Shown here piece by piece: positions 22,911 to 34,400 of a stretch of 64,000 bases of DNA (within the stretch, counting starts at the first letter, position 1; each line of letters starts with the position of its first letter). A program made the position numbers and the translations under genes. A model generated the notes under the pieces. That model searched no databases and was not told the origin of the DNA. It worked only from the letters and a program-made list of their open reading frames with translations. This DNA is from Notospermus geniculatus (lineage: Eukaryota > Nemertea > Pilidiophora > Heteronemertea > Lineidae), in assembly GCA_002633025.1 (NCBI GenBank), contig NMRB01000037.1, positions 87,411 through 151,410 of the forward strand. Reading direction: 5' to 3'.

Positions 22911-23156
22911 TATAGTCCATTCCAGATACCTAAGGCAAATGGTACTAGGTTGAACTCTGCAATGTTACATGACCCTGTTCACTATTTTGACGAGCTATTG
23001 CGCAATACTTTAACAGGCGTGTCCAATGGTGAAGTCTATAATGCATGACTTGCCTATTATTGGCTGTGTTTGTGGTCAAGCTGTTAGTAACAGACTAACC
23101 ACAACTGACAGGGTTAGCCAAGTGCAATTCGCCTTAGGTATCTGGAATGGACTATA
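22911..23156. mobile_element. 246 bp MITE, family M2, copy 1
   Basis: TIRs of about 26 bp: TATAGTCCATTCCAGATACC and its inverse, continuing to CTAAGGC/GCCTTAG. A second copy lies at 57760-58002. An internal stem ATTGGCTGTGTTTGTGGTCA...TGACAGGGTTAGCC is shared by both. Confidence 0.8.
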
Positions 23157-23216
23157 GTATACTCCTGTACCTCTTGCAGCTTGAGATTTTCCATTCTACA
23201 TGTATGCCAATATGAC

Positions 23217-23459
23217 CAAAGAGAGAAGAAGCACAAAAGTCAACACAACGTATAATAATAAATAGGAAGTCAACTTCCAGAATATACGGTAGCAAATTTT
23301 CGACCGCAACCAGGGTCTTCTTCAGGCTGGCACTTTTCCACACTAGATTTCAGAAGTCTTCTGAAATCTAGTGTGGAAAAGTGCCAGCCTGAAGAAGACG
23401 TCCCGCTTGGGGTTGAAAATTTGCTATATTCTGGAAGTTGACTTCCTATTTATTATTAT
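23217..23459. mobile_element. foldback element, family FB2, with 13 bp target duplication
   Basis: Two inverted arms, each with CTTCAGGCTGGCACTTTTCC or its complement, meet at a centre of AGACTTC/GAAGTCT type around 23354. The element is bounded by perfect ATGCCAATATGAC repeats at 23204-23216 and 23460-23472. It is related to FB1 at 11.6 and 39.3 kb. Confidence 0.85.
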
Positions 23460-24397
23460 ATGCCAATATGACAATATTCAGGTTATGCTGTCATTGTTAT
23501 GAGTTCATCATTCTGAAGAAATCTGCAAAGAAGAGAGGTTTGGATTACAAATTCACCTGGCAGGGGCAGATCCAGGATTTGGGAAATAGGAATATTGAAA
23601 TCTGGGTTGAATTTCAATCATTTGCTCCAAATTCCAGAATGTCAGAGTCGAATTTACAGATTTTTTGGCCAAAAGGGGAGACCCCCTCGGCGCCTGCCTG
23701 GCATACTCATAGTCACAGTTACACTCAAGTCTATTATTAAAGTCCTTATTGCACCATTTTTTGCAGCTTGTATAATCATTTGGCACAGAATTACAGTGAA
23801 AAAGCTTTTTATTTGGCGAAAAAAATTCCAAGCGGTAAGAAAGTTATGGTTGATTTTGTGAATGACCCAGCTAAAATCAGAATGGTGTAAGACTGCTTCA
23901 TTAAGTGATGTCACACTAGGGAATCTGCATAATGAACATGTCATTTCCCTGATTAGAGCGGCCTAGTGAACAAATTAAGCAATGAATGTGATGGGAAATT
24001 CAACAAAATGCAATTATCATGCCGAAACCATGCGTCCAGCGTGCTCTGGGCGGGTCAAATTCGAATGAAGTTTTCCCTAGTAATACGTCACGAATAAATT
24101 AGCATATTCACATTGTTGAAGTCGTTCACAGTACGGTTTTTAGCCCAATGATTTTGACTGACAAAATCCTTGATATCTCGCTTACTACTTAACATAATTT
24201 CATGAAACAAACAGCAAAATGTATAGTTGTGTCTGAATGCTGTACAAAGCTCAAAAAGAGTGAGAATTTATTTTTGTGGTGCAAGAAGGACTTTAACTGT
24301 GAATCAGATTTACATCTTTTCAAATAGACGAATTCGTCAGTTGTTTACAGAAGCAAGAATACTAGCAATGGCATTTTATTGTATAGATGAGATTTAC

Positions 24398-25974
24398 CTC
24401 TGTAATTTACAGTCCCCTCGCCCTTGGTATCCGCCTCCTTTATCATTATCTCGATCTCCGCATCTGACATCTTTTCCCCTAAGTTCCACATCACGTTCTG
24501 TAACTCCTTGGCATTCAACACCCCATCACCGTCCGTATCAAACAGTCGGAATGTATCCCTGATGTCTTTTTCTGTGTCCATATCCTGCATGTAACGTTTC
24601 ATCATGATGAGAAACTCGGAGAAATCTATCGTTCCGCTATCTGGAAAGAAAACGAAATCGTTTTTTATAAGGGCTGCAAAACAAAATCTGCAGCATGCTG
24701 GGTTCTCCCGCACGATTTCTGTGCGAACGCTTCATCGAAATCGATGGCGCTGAAGTCATTGGTTTGCGGAACCGCACCCCAAAACGCGCCGGAATCTGGT
24801 ATAACATCTGCCAGTGTTCCACATCTGTGAGTGTTCCCCTCCTATTGCCTGATGGAATAAGCGGCGACTTGACAATAGGGGACACCCATAGAAACATGTC
24901 GATCTTTCTGCCAGCGTTTCCCAAACAATAAGGGGGACACATTGATCCAAAGAAACACGGGCAGATATAACACCGATTTTGGCGTCTGAACGCGCGTCAA
25001 GAGGGAAATCTCAGCACAGGAACATGTCCCCCAAAAAGAATTAAAAGAGAGGTTGCTGATTAAATCCCAAGATGTACCGGTAAGTCGTAAAGTCACTGCT
25101 GCATGTCGGCCTGTAGTCGGAATACATCCGTGATAATGTGAAATACATCCTCCCATATAGCAGGGCCCGGGAGCAGGTATTTGGTCTCGCTCCTCTTCAT
25201 ATACTCGCACACAAACTGTGAGCGGATGAAGAGGAGCGAGTAACAACCGCTGCTGTGGGAGGATGGTGAAGTAAGTCGGTTCTTTTCCAACCCACTTACT
25301 GTCCTCGTCTAATTCGGCTATCATGTCCTTTACTTCTTCTTCCGTCGGGTCCCCACCCAGTGATTTGATGACCGCACCCAACTCCTTGTAGGTAATCTCC
25401 CCATCCCCATCCTTGTCGAAGATTTCAAATGCTACGCGATATTCTGGAAGGCAAGAAGACAGAAAAAAATAACCGTCTCAAAGTGAGAAAGAAAGGTGTC
25501 TCCAAGGCATGTCCGCAAATGTAGGCAGTTAGGTACCTCTCAATGAGGCACATAAGTGTCGACTCATATTGGGTGTCTCAAGATGAGGCAGAAACGACTC
25601 CACAGTGTTGGTCATGCATGTCTCAAATTGAGACAACTTTTACTTTGTCTCGTATTTTCGAGACAAAAATGTCTCTTGAGACGGCACCTTTACTTGAGAC
25701 ACCTGCATGTCTCAGGGTGAGGCACCTTTGGAGACGCCTTTTGTATGTTATTTTTGAGGCAGAAAGGTCTCTAATATCAATTAAGACAGCACCTTCACAC
25801 ATGCATGTCTCAGGCTGAGACTTCTTGAGACTTCCTCGACACTGGTGAACCTCATTTAAAGGGATTATAATAGGGCCGACGATGAAAACGAAATCTCGCA
25901 CATCACCAACCTTGTACTTCTTCCTCCGTTATATCTCTCTTGATCTTCAGATCTTGAACATCATAATGAGCGCT
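24398..25974 (-). CDS. calmodulin-like four EF-hand protein (partial)
   Basis: Minus-strand exons: about 25974-25911 ([22 protein letters not shown], left border uncertain), 25443-25300 ([15 protein letters not shown]...AELDED) and 24640-24398 ([10 protein letters not shown]...TVNYR). Phases join in frame, with Asn, Glu and a following Glu or Asp split across junctions. Loops 1-3 ([36 protein letters not shown]) keep the calcium ligands. Loop 4 ([11 protein letters not shown]-) has Lys at position 3 and Glu at position 5 and may bind weakly. It resembles calmodulin or troponin C, but the Lys/Arg-rich N-terminal lead differs, so no symbol is given. Start codon exon and terminal exon were not found; the gene may extend to 22.6 kb on one side and beyond 26 kb on the other. 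It lies on the opposite strand between SCYL1 and DCAF5. Confidence 0.85.
25480..25850. repeat. GTCTCA/TGAGAC-rich cryptic repeat in EF-hand gene intron
   Basis: The words GTCTC, GAGAC, TGAGGCA and TCTCAA recur about every 15-30 bases in both orientations. They form many short potential hairpins such as TTGTCTCGTATTTTCGAGACAA. Not a simple tandem repeat and no coding potential. Confidence 0.5.
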
Positions 25975-26311
25975 CTCGAAAAATAATGAATGATACGTGT
26001 AATATTTGTCAGTGTTCCTATCACTCAGTGTTCCTCAGTCGCATTGTTCACCAAACGCTAAATGCGTCAGCGTACGCGTCCACGTGTCCAGGGCCGTATT
26101 TAAAGGGGGGGGGGCGAGGGGGCAGTTGCCCCCCTGAGCCAACCAAAAAACGTGATTTTCATGCGGAGAGGGGACAGTTGCCCCCCTGAGCCAACCAAAA
26201 AACGTGATTTTCATGCGGATTTTGGGCAAAAAACGGCAAAAAGAGGTCTTCTGCCCCCCTGAGAGGCTTCTGCCCCCCCCCTGGACCAAAAAGTTAAATA
26301 CGACCCTGCCG

Positions 26312-26563
26312 CCCATGATACACGATCAATATTGCACAATATGGGGCACTAAATAGGGGCATATGCTTCTGGCATGATGGGCAGAAGAAAGATTGGCAAT
26401 AATATTGCCCATTTCGATCCTCATATTGTGCAATAATATTGAACATGTATGGGCCGCTAAAAGCGATATTATTGCCAATCTTTCTTCCACCCGTCATGCC
26501 AGAAGCACGTGCCCCTATTTTGGGCCCCATATTGTGCAAAAATATTGATCGTGTATGGCGGGC
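26312..26563. mobile_element. palindromic MITE (ATACACGATCAATATT ends)
   Basis: Left ATACACGATCAATATTGCAC mirrors right GTGCAAAAATATTGATCGTGTAT, and the arms continue through AAGAAAGATTGGCAATAATA and its inverse. The whole 250 bp is one imperfect palindrome. Confidence 0.75.
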
Positions 26564-26587
26564 TTAAAGTGCCACCGTTAATTATAG

Positions 26588-26643
26588 TATAGATAGTATC
26601 AAAAATATATAACACATATGGTGTTATATATTTTTGATAGTAT
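26588..26643. repeat. AT-rich palindrome
   Basis: TATCAAAAATATATAACAC and GTGTTATATATTTTTGATA flank a 5 bp centre (ATATG). It sits directly between two larger palindromes. Confidence 0.7.
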
Positions 26644-26645
26644 AG

Positions 26646-26862
26646 AGCTTGTGCAGATGACGTCATCACTGAAAAATCCGCCATGCTGCCGGTCAAAACG
26701 ACGTCGGCGACCCACGTGGTGCAGTTTGTCGTCAGAGCAAGTGGAGTGTTGCGTCTTCAACCATGACGTGATTTGCACGTGGCGCACTTTGTCGTTGACC
26801 GGCAGCATGGCGGACTGCAGGTCAAACGTGACGTCATAATGAGCCGCTGCACAAGCCTCTAT
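26646..26862. mobile_element. imperfect palindromic element with TGACGTCA-like motifs
   Basis: GCTTGTGCAG...CCGCCATGCTGCCGGTCAA pairs with TTGACCGGCAGCATGGCGG...CTGCACAAGC. TGACGTCAT occurs near both ends, which is the CRE/ATF consensus; function is not implied. Confidence 0.7.
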
Positions 26863-28167
26863 AGATCTAGATCGATCACAATGCGCAAAAAACACAACGG
26901 TTCTTTCAACTCGCAAAGGTCCAATTGGACCATGACGCGTTTATTGATATTGATATATTGATATTGAATCTCCACTCGGCAGCCTCATTAGAGATTGATG
27001 TCGCCCTCTGAACTGTGAACTCATTGGTTAAAAATGGTACAACTTGATTCGTCGATGATGATAATGACGTAACGCCGGAAAAGTCTTCCCCCGTGCCAAC
27101 CTCGTACCCAGGGGTTTGTGCGCTCCTGGGCTCTGGGTTGACGCTTACAAACCCCTGGTCTCATATCTGAATTCCGGCATGTGATTACCTGTCCTATTTA
27201 GCCAGTGGTCCAACCCAGTTAGCAAGAACCATCGCAAGAACAAACCGTTTAAAATAGAATTAAGGACGAGGCCTATTATAATCCCACTTCTTTGGTTTTC
27301 TAGGCTTTGTTGAACCCCTGTGCAAATCATTTTCGATATAATGCAGATGCAATTATTTGTCAGAAATTCCTTACAAATTTCGATCAAAATATCATTCATG
27401 TCAAACAGAGCACCAGTTGGCTTAATTTTCAAACTAGCTCATATTGAGAAAATGAAATGACGCGAGTCAAATTTACGACTTGATAATACCGCAGTGCAAA
27501 TAATCACATTTTTGATTTAACTGGGGCAAAGATTGAGAATTTTGAAAGAAAAGCAATTGATGCGAAATGAATACATTTGAGACCGATATACGAATCTTGA
27601 ATACGTCAGCGTTGAATTGAGGTGTCAAAGTAAAATCTGACCTGTTTTCTGATGCTTTATTTACAGTAAGAATTAGGTCTTGGCCTATAGGCCCTAATGT
27701 CCGGAATTATTTTGAACAGAAATGTCCTTTGACGGATAACCCATTGAAAAATCGCTCTGCAATATTGTACGTATATATGTTGGTAGCCGAGAAGTTACTT
27801 GGGCGTAAATTGACATCCGCTTTTTGTTTTTCAGGTTTCTTACTTTTACAAAGATGAAACAAGGCCGAAGAAGTTCTTCGTCAAAATAATAGCCCAGTGG
27901 GTTCAGTATGGTACACACCCAATGCAGGGCGTGGCTAGCTTTTATGGCGTAGGGGGCAAAATTGATCAAGTCTGAAGGGTGAAGCTGGAGGAGGGGGGTC
28001 TGGGCCCTCCCCCAGAAAAAAATTAAAATCTACACCCGGCCTCTCAGATGCATTTACCCATTTTCCCCACATCTGACACTACATTAACTTGGCTCGAAGT
28101 AGGGGAAATAACATTTTAGAGCAAAAATTTGTTTTGTCCCTTTTTGCTCTGGGGGCATGAGCCCCCT

Positions 28168-28405
28168 NNNNNNNNNNNNNNNNNNNNNNNNNNNNNNNNN
28201 NNNNNNNNNNNNNNNNNNNNNNNNNNNNNNNNNNNNNNNNNNNNNNNNNNNNNNNNNNNNNNNNNNNNNNNNNNNNNNNNNNNNNNNNNNNNNNNNNNNN
28301 NNNNNNNNNNNNNNNNNNNNNNNNNNNNNNNNNNNNNNNNNNNNNNNNNNNNNNNNNNNNNNNNNNNNNNNNNNNNNNNNNNNNNNNNNNNNNNNNNNNN
28401 NNNNN
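28168..28405. other. assembly gap (238 N)
   Basis: Run of N just 56 bp upstream of the DCAF5 start codon. Promoter and 5' UTR sequence may be missing. Confidence 1.
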
Positions 28406-28461
28406 GGGGACCAGTCTAGCCATTTTCACCATTTGGGGCTTCTGGATTAGAAGCTGTCGAA

Positions 28462-31400
28462 ATGGCCCTTACGTCAGGGCAGAAATCTAAGATTGTAAAC
28501 CCAATATCGTATATTTACCGGCGTCAAGAGAGAGAGGATGAATTCCAGAAAAAGATATTGCTCAGAGAACGGTTGAGGTTGTGTAATAACTTGTACAGGA
28601 AGGATCTTCGAGGGCACTATGGTTGTGTGAACGCCATCGAGTTCTCCCACAATGGAGGGGAATGGCTTGCTTCAGGTGTGTACATACATTTCCACCCACA
28701 TAAATCGACGATCTGGGCTCTGGGTGCCGCGTTCTTTGATCAGTTAGCGGGCATCTGAGACATGCCTGTGTTCATTTCAGTTCATCTGAATGCCATGTAC
28801 AATATTATTTTTGCTGTAAACCTTTTGTTTTTGTGATCAGCTGATGTCAAAGTCGTCTTCTTCTTTTTGTACTCGATAGGCCGCTTATAGCGTATTACAT
28901 CGAGGAAGCGGATGCATGGCCCCTGCCAACACGATCAGTAGCTCTCCCGTGGGAGTAATGTCAAAATGACTCTGATGTTGATGAGTCTTTAGCTGCTATT
29001 TTAGTGTTATTCCAATCCCTGATGGTATTTGGGACGAATGAATTCCGATACAGTTCGCAGTTTGAGCGTGGCATGATATATCGACCACGTCTGCCTGGTT
29101 TTAAATTTAGGTTATCCACAGACACCGTGTTATTAATAATTTGGTAGAAGAGGGTCAAAAAGGCAGTCAGAGGGTCAAAAAGTCATGTCAGATAGGCTTT
29201 TAGGCCTACCTGTAGGCCTAGGCCTATGTGTAAAGTGTGTCTGGATGTAGGCCTACAGATTTGACACGCTAATAGAGGCCTACATTGTATAGCGTTTCTT
29301 CAGTTATTTGCATTAGTGATGACTTCTGTGTAGTATGGGCGTAGTGTGTATCTCATGTTATCAGTTCAGTATGGAGGCTTGATGATAGGCCTAAAGTAGT
29401 TTTTTTCAGTGCAGCTTGTCAGGCCATGACACAGCCTGGACTTATTTGGTTTTGTGTCATTTTGACAAGTCCAGTATTTTAAGCTTTATGGTTGCAACTA
29501 AATAAAAAATGGGTAACTTTGCTGAAGAATGAATTTTATTGATAGGAGTCCCAGGCCTGACAGCATTCTGATGAAGGTACGGTACAGTACTGTAAAGTGA
29601 AGTCTGCAATGTGGTATTCAAGGTTCATGTGATATTAACCCAATAGACCCCATGAGACCCTAAACCGCCCTGCCATGAGCCGCCAAGAAGACCACGCCCA
29701 CTTTTGACAAAAATCCCCACCACCTCTGATGTAGAAATGAAAATCACCGGGGAAAATCACCAATTACTGCCGGGAGCACCACAATCCGCCATGTCTCCAG
29801 TTGCCAATACCGCCATAAACCGCCGTGACTTATTATACTGTTCTCTATTCAGTTTAATGCAGTGGCATTTCATGGCGGTTCTAGGCGGTGAAAGTTACAG
29901 ATGGAAAGTGCAAAAAAATAGGTGGCTCTATTGGGTTAAGTACAGTTGTCAGTACATGTAAATGTGTTTTTTCCGCTAGGTGGTGATGACAAACGCGTCC
30001 TGCTGTGGAACACAGAGAAGGCGCTGTCCGATGCAGGCAAACCAGTGCAGATGAAGGCGGAACATAACAGCAATATCTTCTGCCTTGCATTTGACAGTGG
30101 CAACCGGAAGATTTTCTCTGGAGGTGAGATAAAAAATAAGTTCAACTATTTGTAGCCCTAGCAGGGTTTCTGTACAAAAAAGGGACATGCAACAGAGGGA
30201 ATGTCTTAAGGACCCTATTTTCAGAGAATGAGCCCGTCTTCCTCAGTATACTTGGAACCAACTTTGACTTAGGGCCTGTTTGATAAAGTGACTTTAAGCT
30301 AATGGTACCATTAACTTCAATGCATTTTTCATTTGGTTAAAGGTATCTTTAGCTTAAAGTCACTTTATGAAACAGGCCCCTGATGCCGCATCTCTATTGC
30401 ACAGAATGGCAAATAGAATGTCACGTCCACATGGTTTATTGAGTAGATCTTCTGAAATAAGTTACTCTCATCACTTGAGAAAATGTGCCTCTGTCTCTTA
30501 TTCAATATTGGTGGTTAAAGCCCCACTGTATTGAATCTGAAAAACGCAAATCATCGCCGCGATTCTTGACGTCAGTGCACGACGTCACGACGTGTAAAAT
30601 GTACTGCGCTCTATCTGAATACATTAGAGCCCTCCCTGCAGATTTTTTCATTGTGTGCTGAAAACTAGGCCTTGGTTCTCGGAAATACGCATCAGGCAGG
30701 CATTTTGGGAACCTTCACGATGCTATGAGACCTCGACCAGCATTCTCCCAACACTTTGAAAATCCAGTAAAATTCAATACTGTGGGGCTTTAAACTTGTG
30801 AAGTTTATTGATCAGGCATGTCAGGGGCCTTTTCATAAAGTGACTTCAACGCATTTTCCATTTGGTTAAAGGTAAGTCACTTTATGGAACAGGCCCATGG
30901 TTTAAGAGTCTCCTCGCTGTAGGTATTTTACATGTAGATTGCTGACCCATCTTTGCACAATCAAAAACCCTTCTTGAAAAGAAGTTCTTTCTGTTATAGG
31001 AAATGATGAGCAGGTTACAGTCCATGATATTGCCAGGTAAGAAAAGATTCTTGTCAAAGGTGTTGCATTTAAAGCATTCTCATCATCTATCTGTATTTAT
31101 CATCTCGACTACCAAGGGTTGTGACATTGCTCTGCCCTCCGACTACAGTCGCACAGTCTTCTGACGTAGCCAATACACGTGGAGTTCCAGGATGATATTT
31201 ATGTACTAGGAAGTAATTAAGTAACATGGTTTTTATCAGGTTTAACAACGTCTACTTGAGTGGAGACTACTGCTGAGTATTATGTTACACATTTTGTTCC
31301 TGATGCCTTTTGAGAAAGGTATCTAATGCATCCTGTCAAGAAATTATTACTGAAAAATTAAATTTTAAACAGCGTAGTTAATCTTGCACTTGGGTGATAC

Positions 31401-34400
31401 AAAAATTTAGTATTTTCCAGTCATACCTACATGTACTGGTATGTATGTATGTATGTGGGTCAGTACAGTGCATTATTCATTGATCATTGTGCGTCATTCA
31501 CAATGCCTACTTCATGTGTCAGAGGCATGTGAAGTGTTAAATCAATTGAGAATGAAAGTACAGGAATTGTATGACCATAAACCTTCCCGGACGTACCCTT
31601 TGCAAATTGTTGTGTTGGTGTATGGCTGTGATCACAAATACGTGTAGGCCTATGCACTCTCTTAAAGTTTAAAACCTGGCGTCCACTAGGGCGCGGACAA
31701 GACGTGGAATGCAAATTTAGTAAATCCGCATTCATTCAGCAACCTCTCCGCATATTCTTGAAAGATTCCGTTCACTGTCTTTATCATTCCTAAATATTTC
31801 CTGGCGTTTCTGCACTTTCGGAAGAGGGCAAAATGCCCAATAGTCATTGACGCGGAAGCAAGGCCGAAATGACACAATTTGCTTCCACAACCCTTCATGC
31901 CTTCCTAATGTTGTCAGCGCTCTAGTGGACGCCACCCATTACAGACTGTGGTCAAATGTAAAAAAAAGTTTGATAAGAAAAAAATGTTTAACAATTTATT
32001 TCGAACATTGGTGAGATTGTCTCTCTGCTATGCACCACCATCTTGCTGCCGTCATTAGTTCTAGTATTTTGACCTCGTGAATGAAGTATTGATTAATGTT
32101 TTTTTTCATCCAGTGGTGAACCTTTGGATGTGTTTATGCACGAAGAAGCAGTCTATGGTTTGACTGTGCATCCATTCAACGATAGCGTCTTTGCCAGTGC
32201 CTGTGATGATGGCCGGGTGCTGATATTTGACATCAGAGAGCGGCCTAGCACAGGTAAGAGACAGGCGGCATCTCTGTGTCCCCCATTGCAGAGGTTATGT
32301 TATGTGTCAGACACACGGTGAAATTCTGTCCGTCAGTCCATCTGTCACAGTCTTGTGGATCCGGATGAGATAATGTACCAGATTGCAGGCTCACAGACTT
32401 AGGTCATTTGTGGATGTGTCTCGTCATGTCTATGTAAGGAATATCCCAAGACTGAAAAATAGACACACCAGGGAGGATTTAAATATAAACTGTGTCTCAT
32501 GTTACTGTTATGGTTGTAGTCCCAGTAGATCGATTACTAATAGAAATCTCATGACTCAACTGGGTGTGTTTGGGAGTGATGTCGATCAGTATTGACAATG
32601 GGGGAGTAATTAGGTCATGAAGTTGATTGATAAGTGGGTCATGGTCTGCTGCAGAAAAAGCCAGAAAAAACCCAGAAATGAATGAATGTTTTGTCAGTTG
32701 ATAACCTTTTGCAATTCTCTTTCAGATCCATTCTGCCTTGCCAACTCTATGGCTCCCATGCATGCTGTTATGTACAATCCGGTTGAACCTCGATTGCTTG
32801 CTACAGCGAATTCAAAAGAAGGTGTGGCACTTTGGGACATTCGCAAGCCGAGGAGGTGCGTGAAGATAATGATGATAATGATTTTGACAGTTGTTTACTT
32901 TGTGACTGACATCTGTCAAAGATGGAAATGCACATGGTTATACTTATAGCCACGATTAAAAAAATATCGCAAGAAAAAAGTGAGAAGACGGCATAATCCT
33001 TACCGGAATTATCATCATTTTGGTGGATTTTCAGAGAAATATTTGAAGAAGTGTTGTTGGTTTCTACCATTTTGTCGTTGTTTCTTCAAATATCATTCAG
33101 AATTTTCACCTCAGAAATTGTTCATTGGCAAGAGAGCTAATTATTGGTTCAGAATGAAATGTAGTTTCCATCCCTTTTTTAATCGGCTCTGTGATAAATA
33201 ACTGCGTGCTAGCTCTCTAGATTACAATACATGTATGTATCTTATTCTGTTCATTTCTAGCTGTGTCCTACATTATGGAGGAAGTCTCTCTCAGCAGAGC
33301 TGTATGAGTGTCCGCATCAACCAGACTGGCGACAAGATCATCGCCCTGCGTCGTCGGCTGCCACCAGTCCTGTATCAAATTCACTCGCCTAAAGCACTAT
33401 TCCAGTTCGACCATGCCGGTTATTATAATTCCTGTACCATGAAGAGCTGCTGTTTTGCAGGAGACAGGGACCAAGTAAGTGAAAGTATCTAGTGGCAGGG
33501 TTCGTACGGGGCCTTGAAAGCCTGGAAAGTCAGGAAATTTCACAATGCTTAAATCCAGGCCTGAAAAGTCCTGGAAAAACAAGATTATCTCACTATGGCC
33601 TGGAAAAGGCCTTGAATTTCTGAAGCCCTTTTGTATTTATAATAATGGTGTGTTGTTTTTAGAGACTTCTGTTTTCTCTGATACCGAACCTAATCAGGGT
33701 ACCCTGACAGTCGCAATCCACTCAGCATCATCATTGTTGTAAAACAAACACGGTGGGTGTGGATGACCGGGTCATGCCTAGGTTACATTGGGAATATGAC
33801 TTAAAAATCTTTTCTTGGATAAACGCAAAAAAGTGCATAAAATGACCTGGAATTTTGGCTTGGATGGCCTGGAAAAGCCTTGAAAAGGCCTGGAAATTTT
33901 GGAAGGAAAAGGTGTACGAACCCTGTAGTGGGTTTGACTGGGGATTGAACCCAGAACCTCAGAGGTGACAGGTGCTGATGTTTCCATTGCACCACTCTGA
34001 CAGTCAAAGATTTTAATCTCCCGTTTTCTTTTCTTCAGTATCTGTTGTCTGGCTCGGATGACTTCAATCTTTACATGTGGAAAATTCCTGATGATAAAAC
34101 AGAAAGTAAGTGTCTTCACCAACAGAATAACAATTTCATGATACATTTTAGTCTCGGGGCATTGTTAATGAGAGGTTCCAGGGTTTTCGGAGACCCAAGC
34201 TCCCGGGTCATACACGCATGAAATCCTTGTTTGACGCACGATCATACAGACCCAACGTCATACTGACGCAGCTAAAAATGTCCTGAAGATGGCGCTGCGA
34301 TCACCATAGACTTGTTCCTCTCTGCGAGTGTGTATTTCACATCGGAAAAATAAAATTTGTGACCCTCTTGACCCCCCCATATCTGAAGACTGACCCTTGC

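Larger units (their letters stand above)
25975..28461. other. repeat-rich interval between EF-hand gene and DCAF5, with gap
   Basis: Contains a 53 bp direct repeat with GCCCCCCTGAGCC (about 26127-26176 and 26180-26229), three palindromic elements (26312-26862) and a TE-like fragment with GGGCCCTCCCCCAGAAAA near 28000. A 238 bp run of N lies at 28168-28405. The upstream promoter and 5' UTR of DCAF5 partly fall in the gap. Upstream exons of the EF-hand gene may hide here, but none is supported. Confidence 0.5.

Noticed and set aside
24842-25381. 179-codon minus frame starting [10 protein letters not shown]
   Set aside because: Only its first part is the EF-hand exon (to 25300). The rest reads through the donor site into intron.
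28079-28450. Open frames crossing the N run
   Set aside because: They are produced by unknown bases, not by coding sequence. The same applies to 45902-46435.
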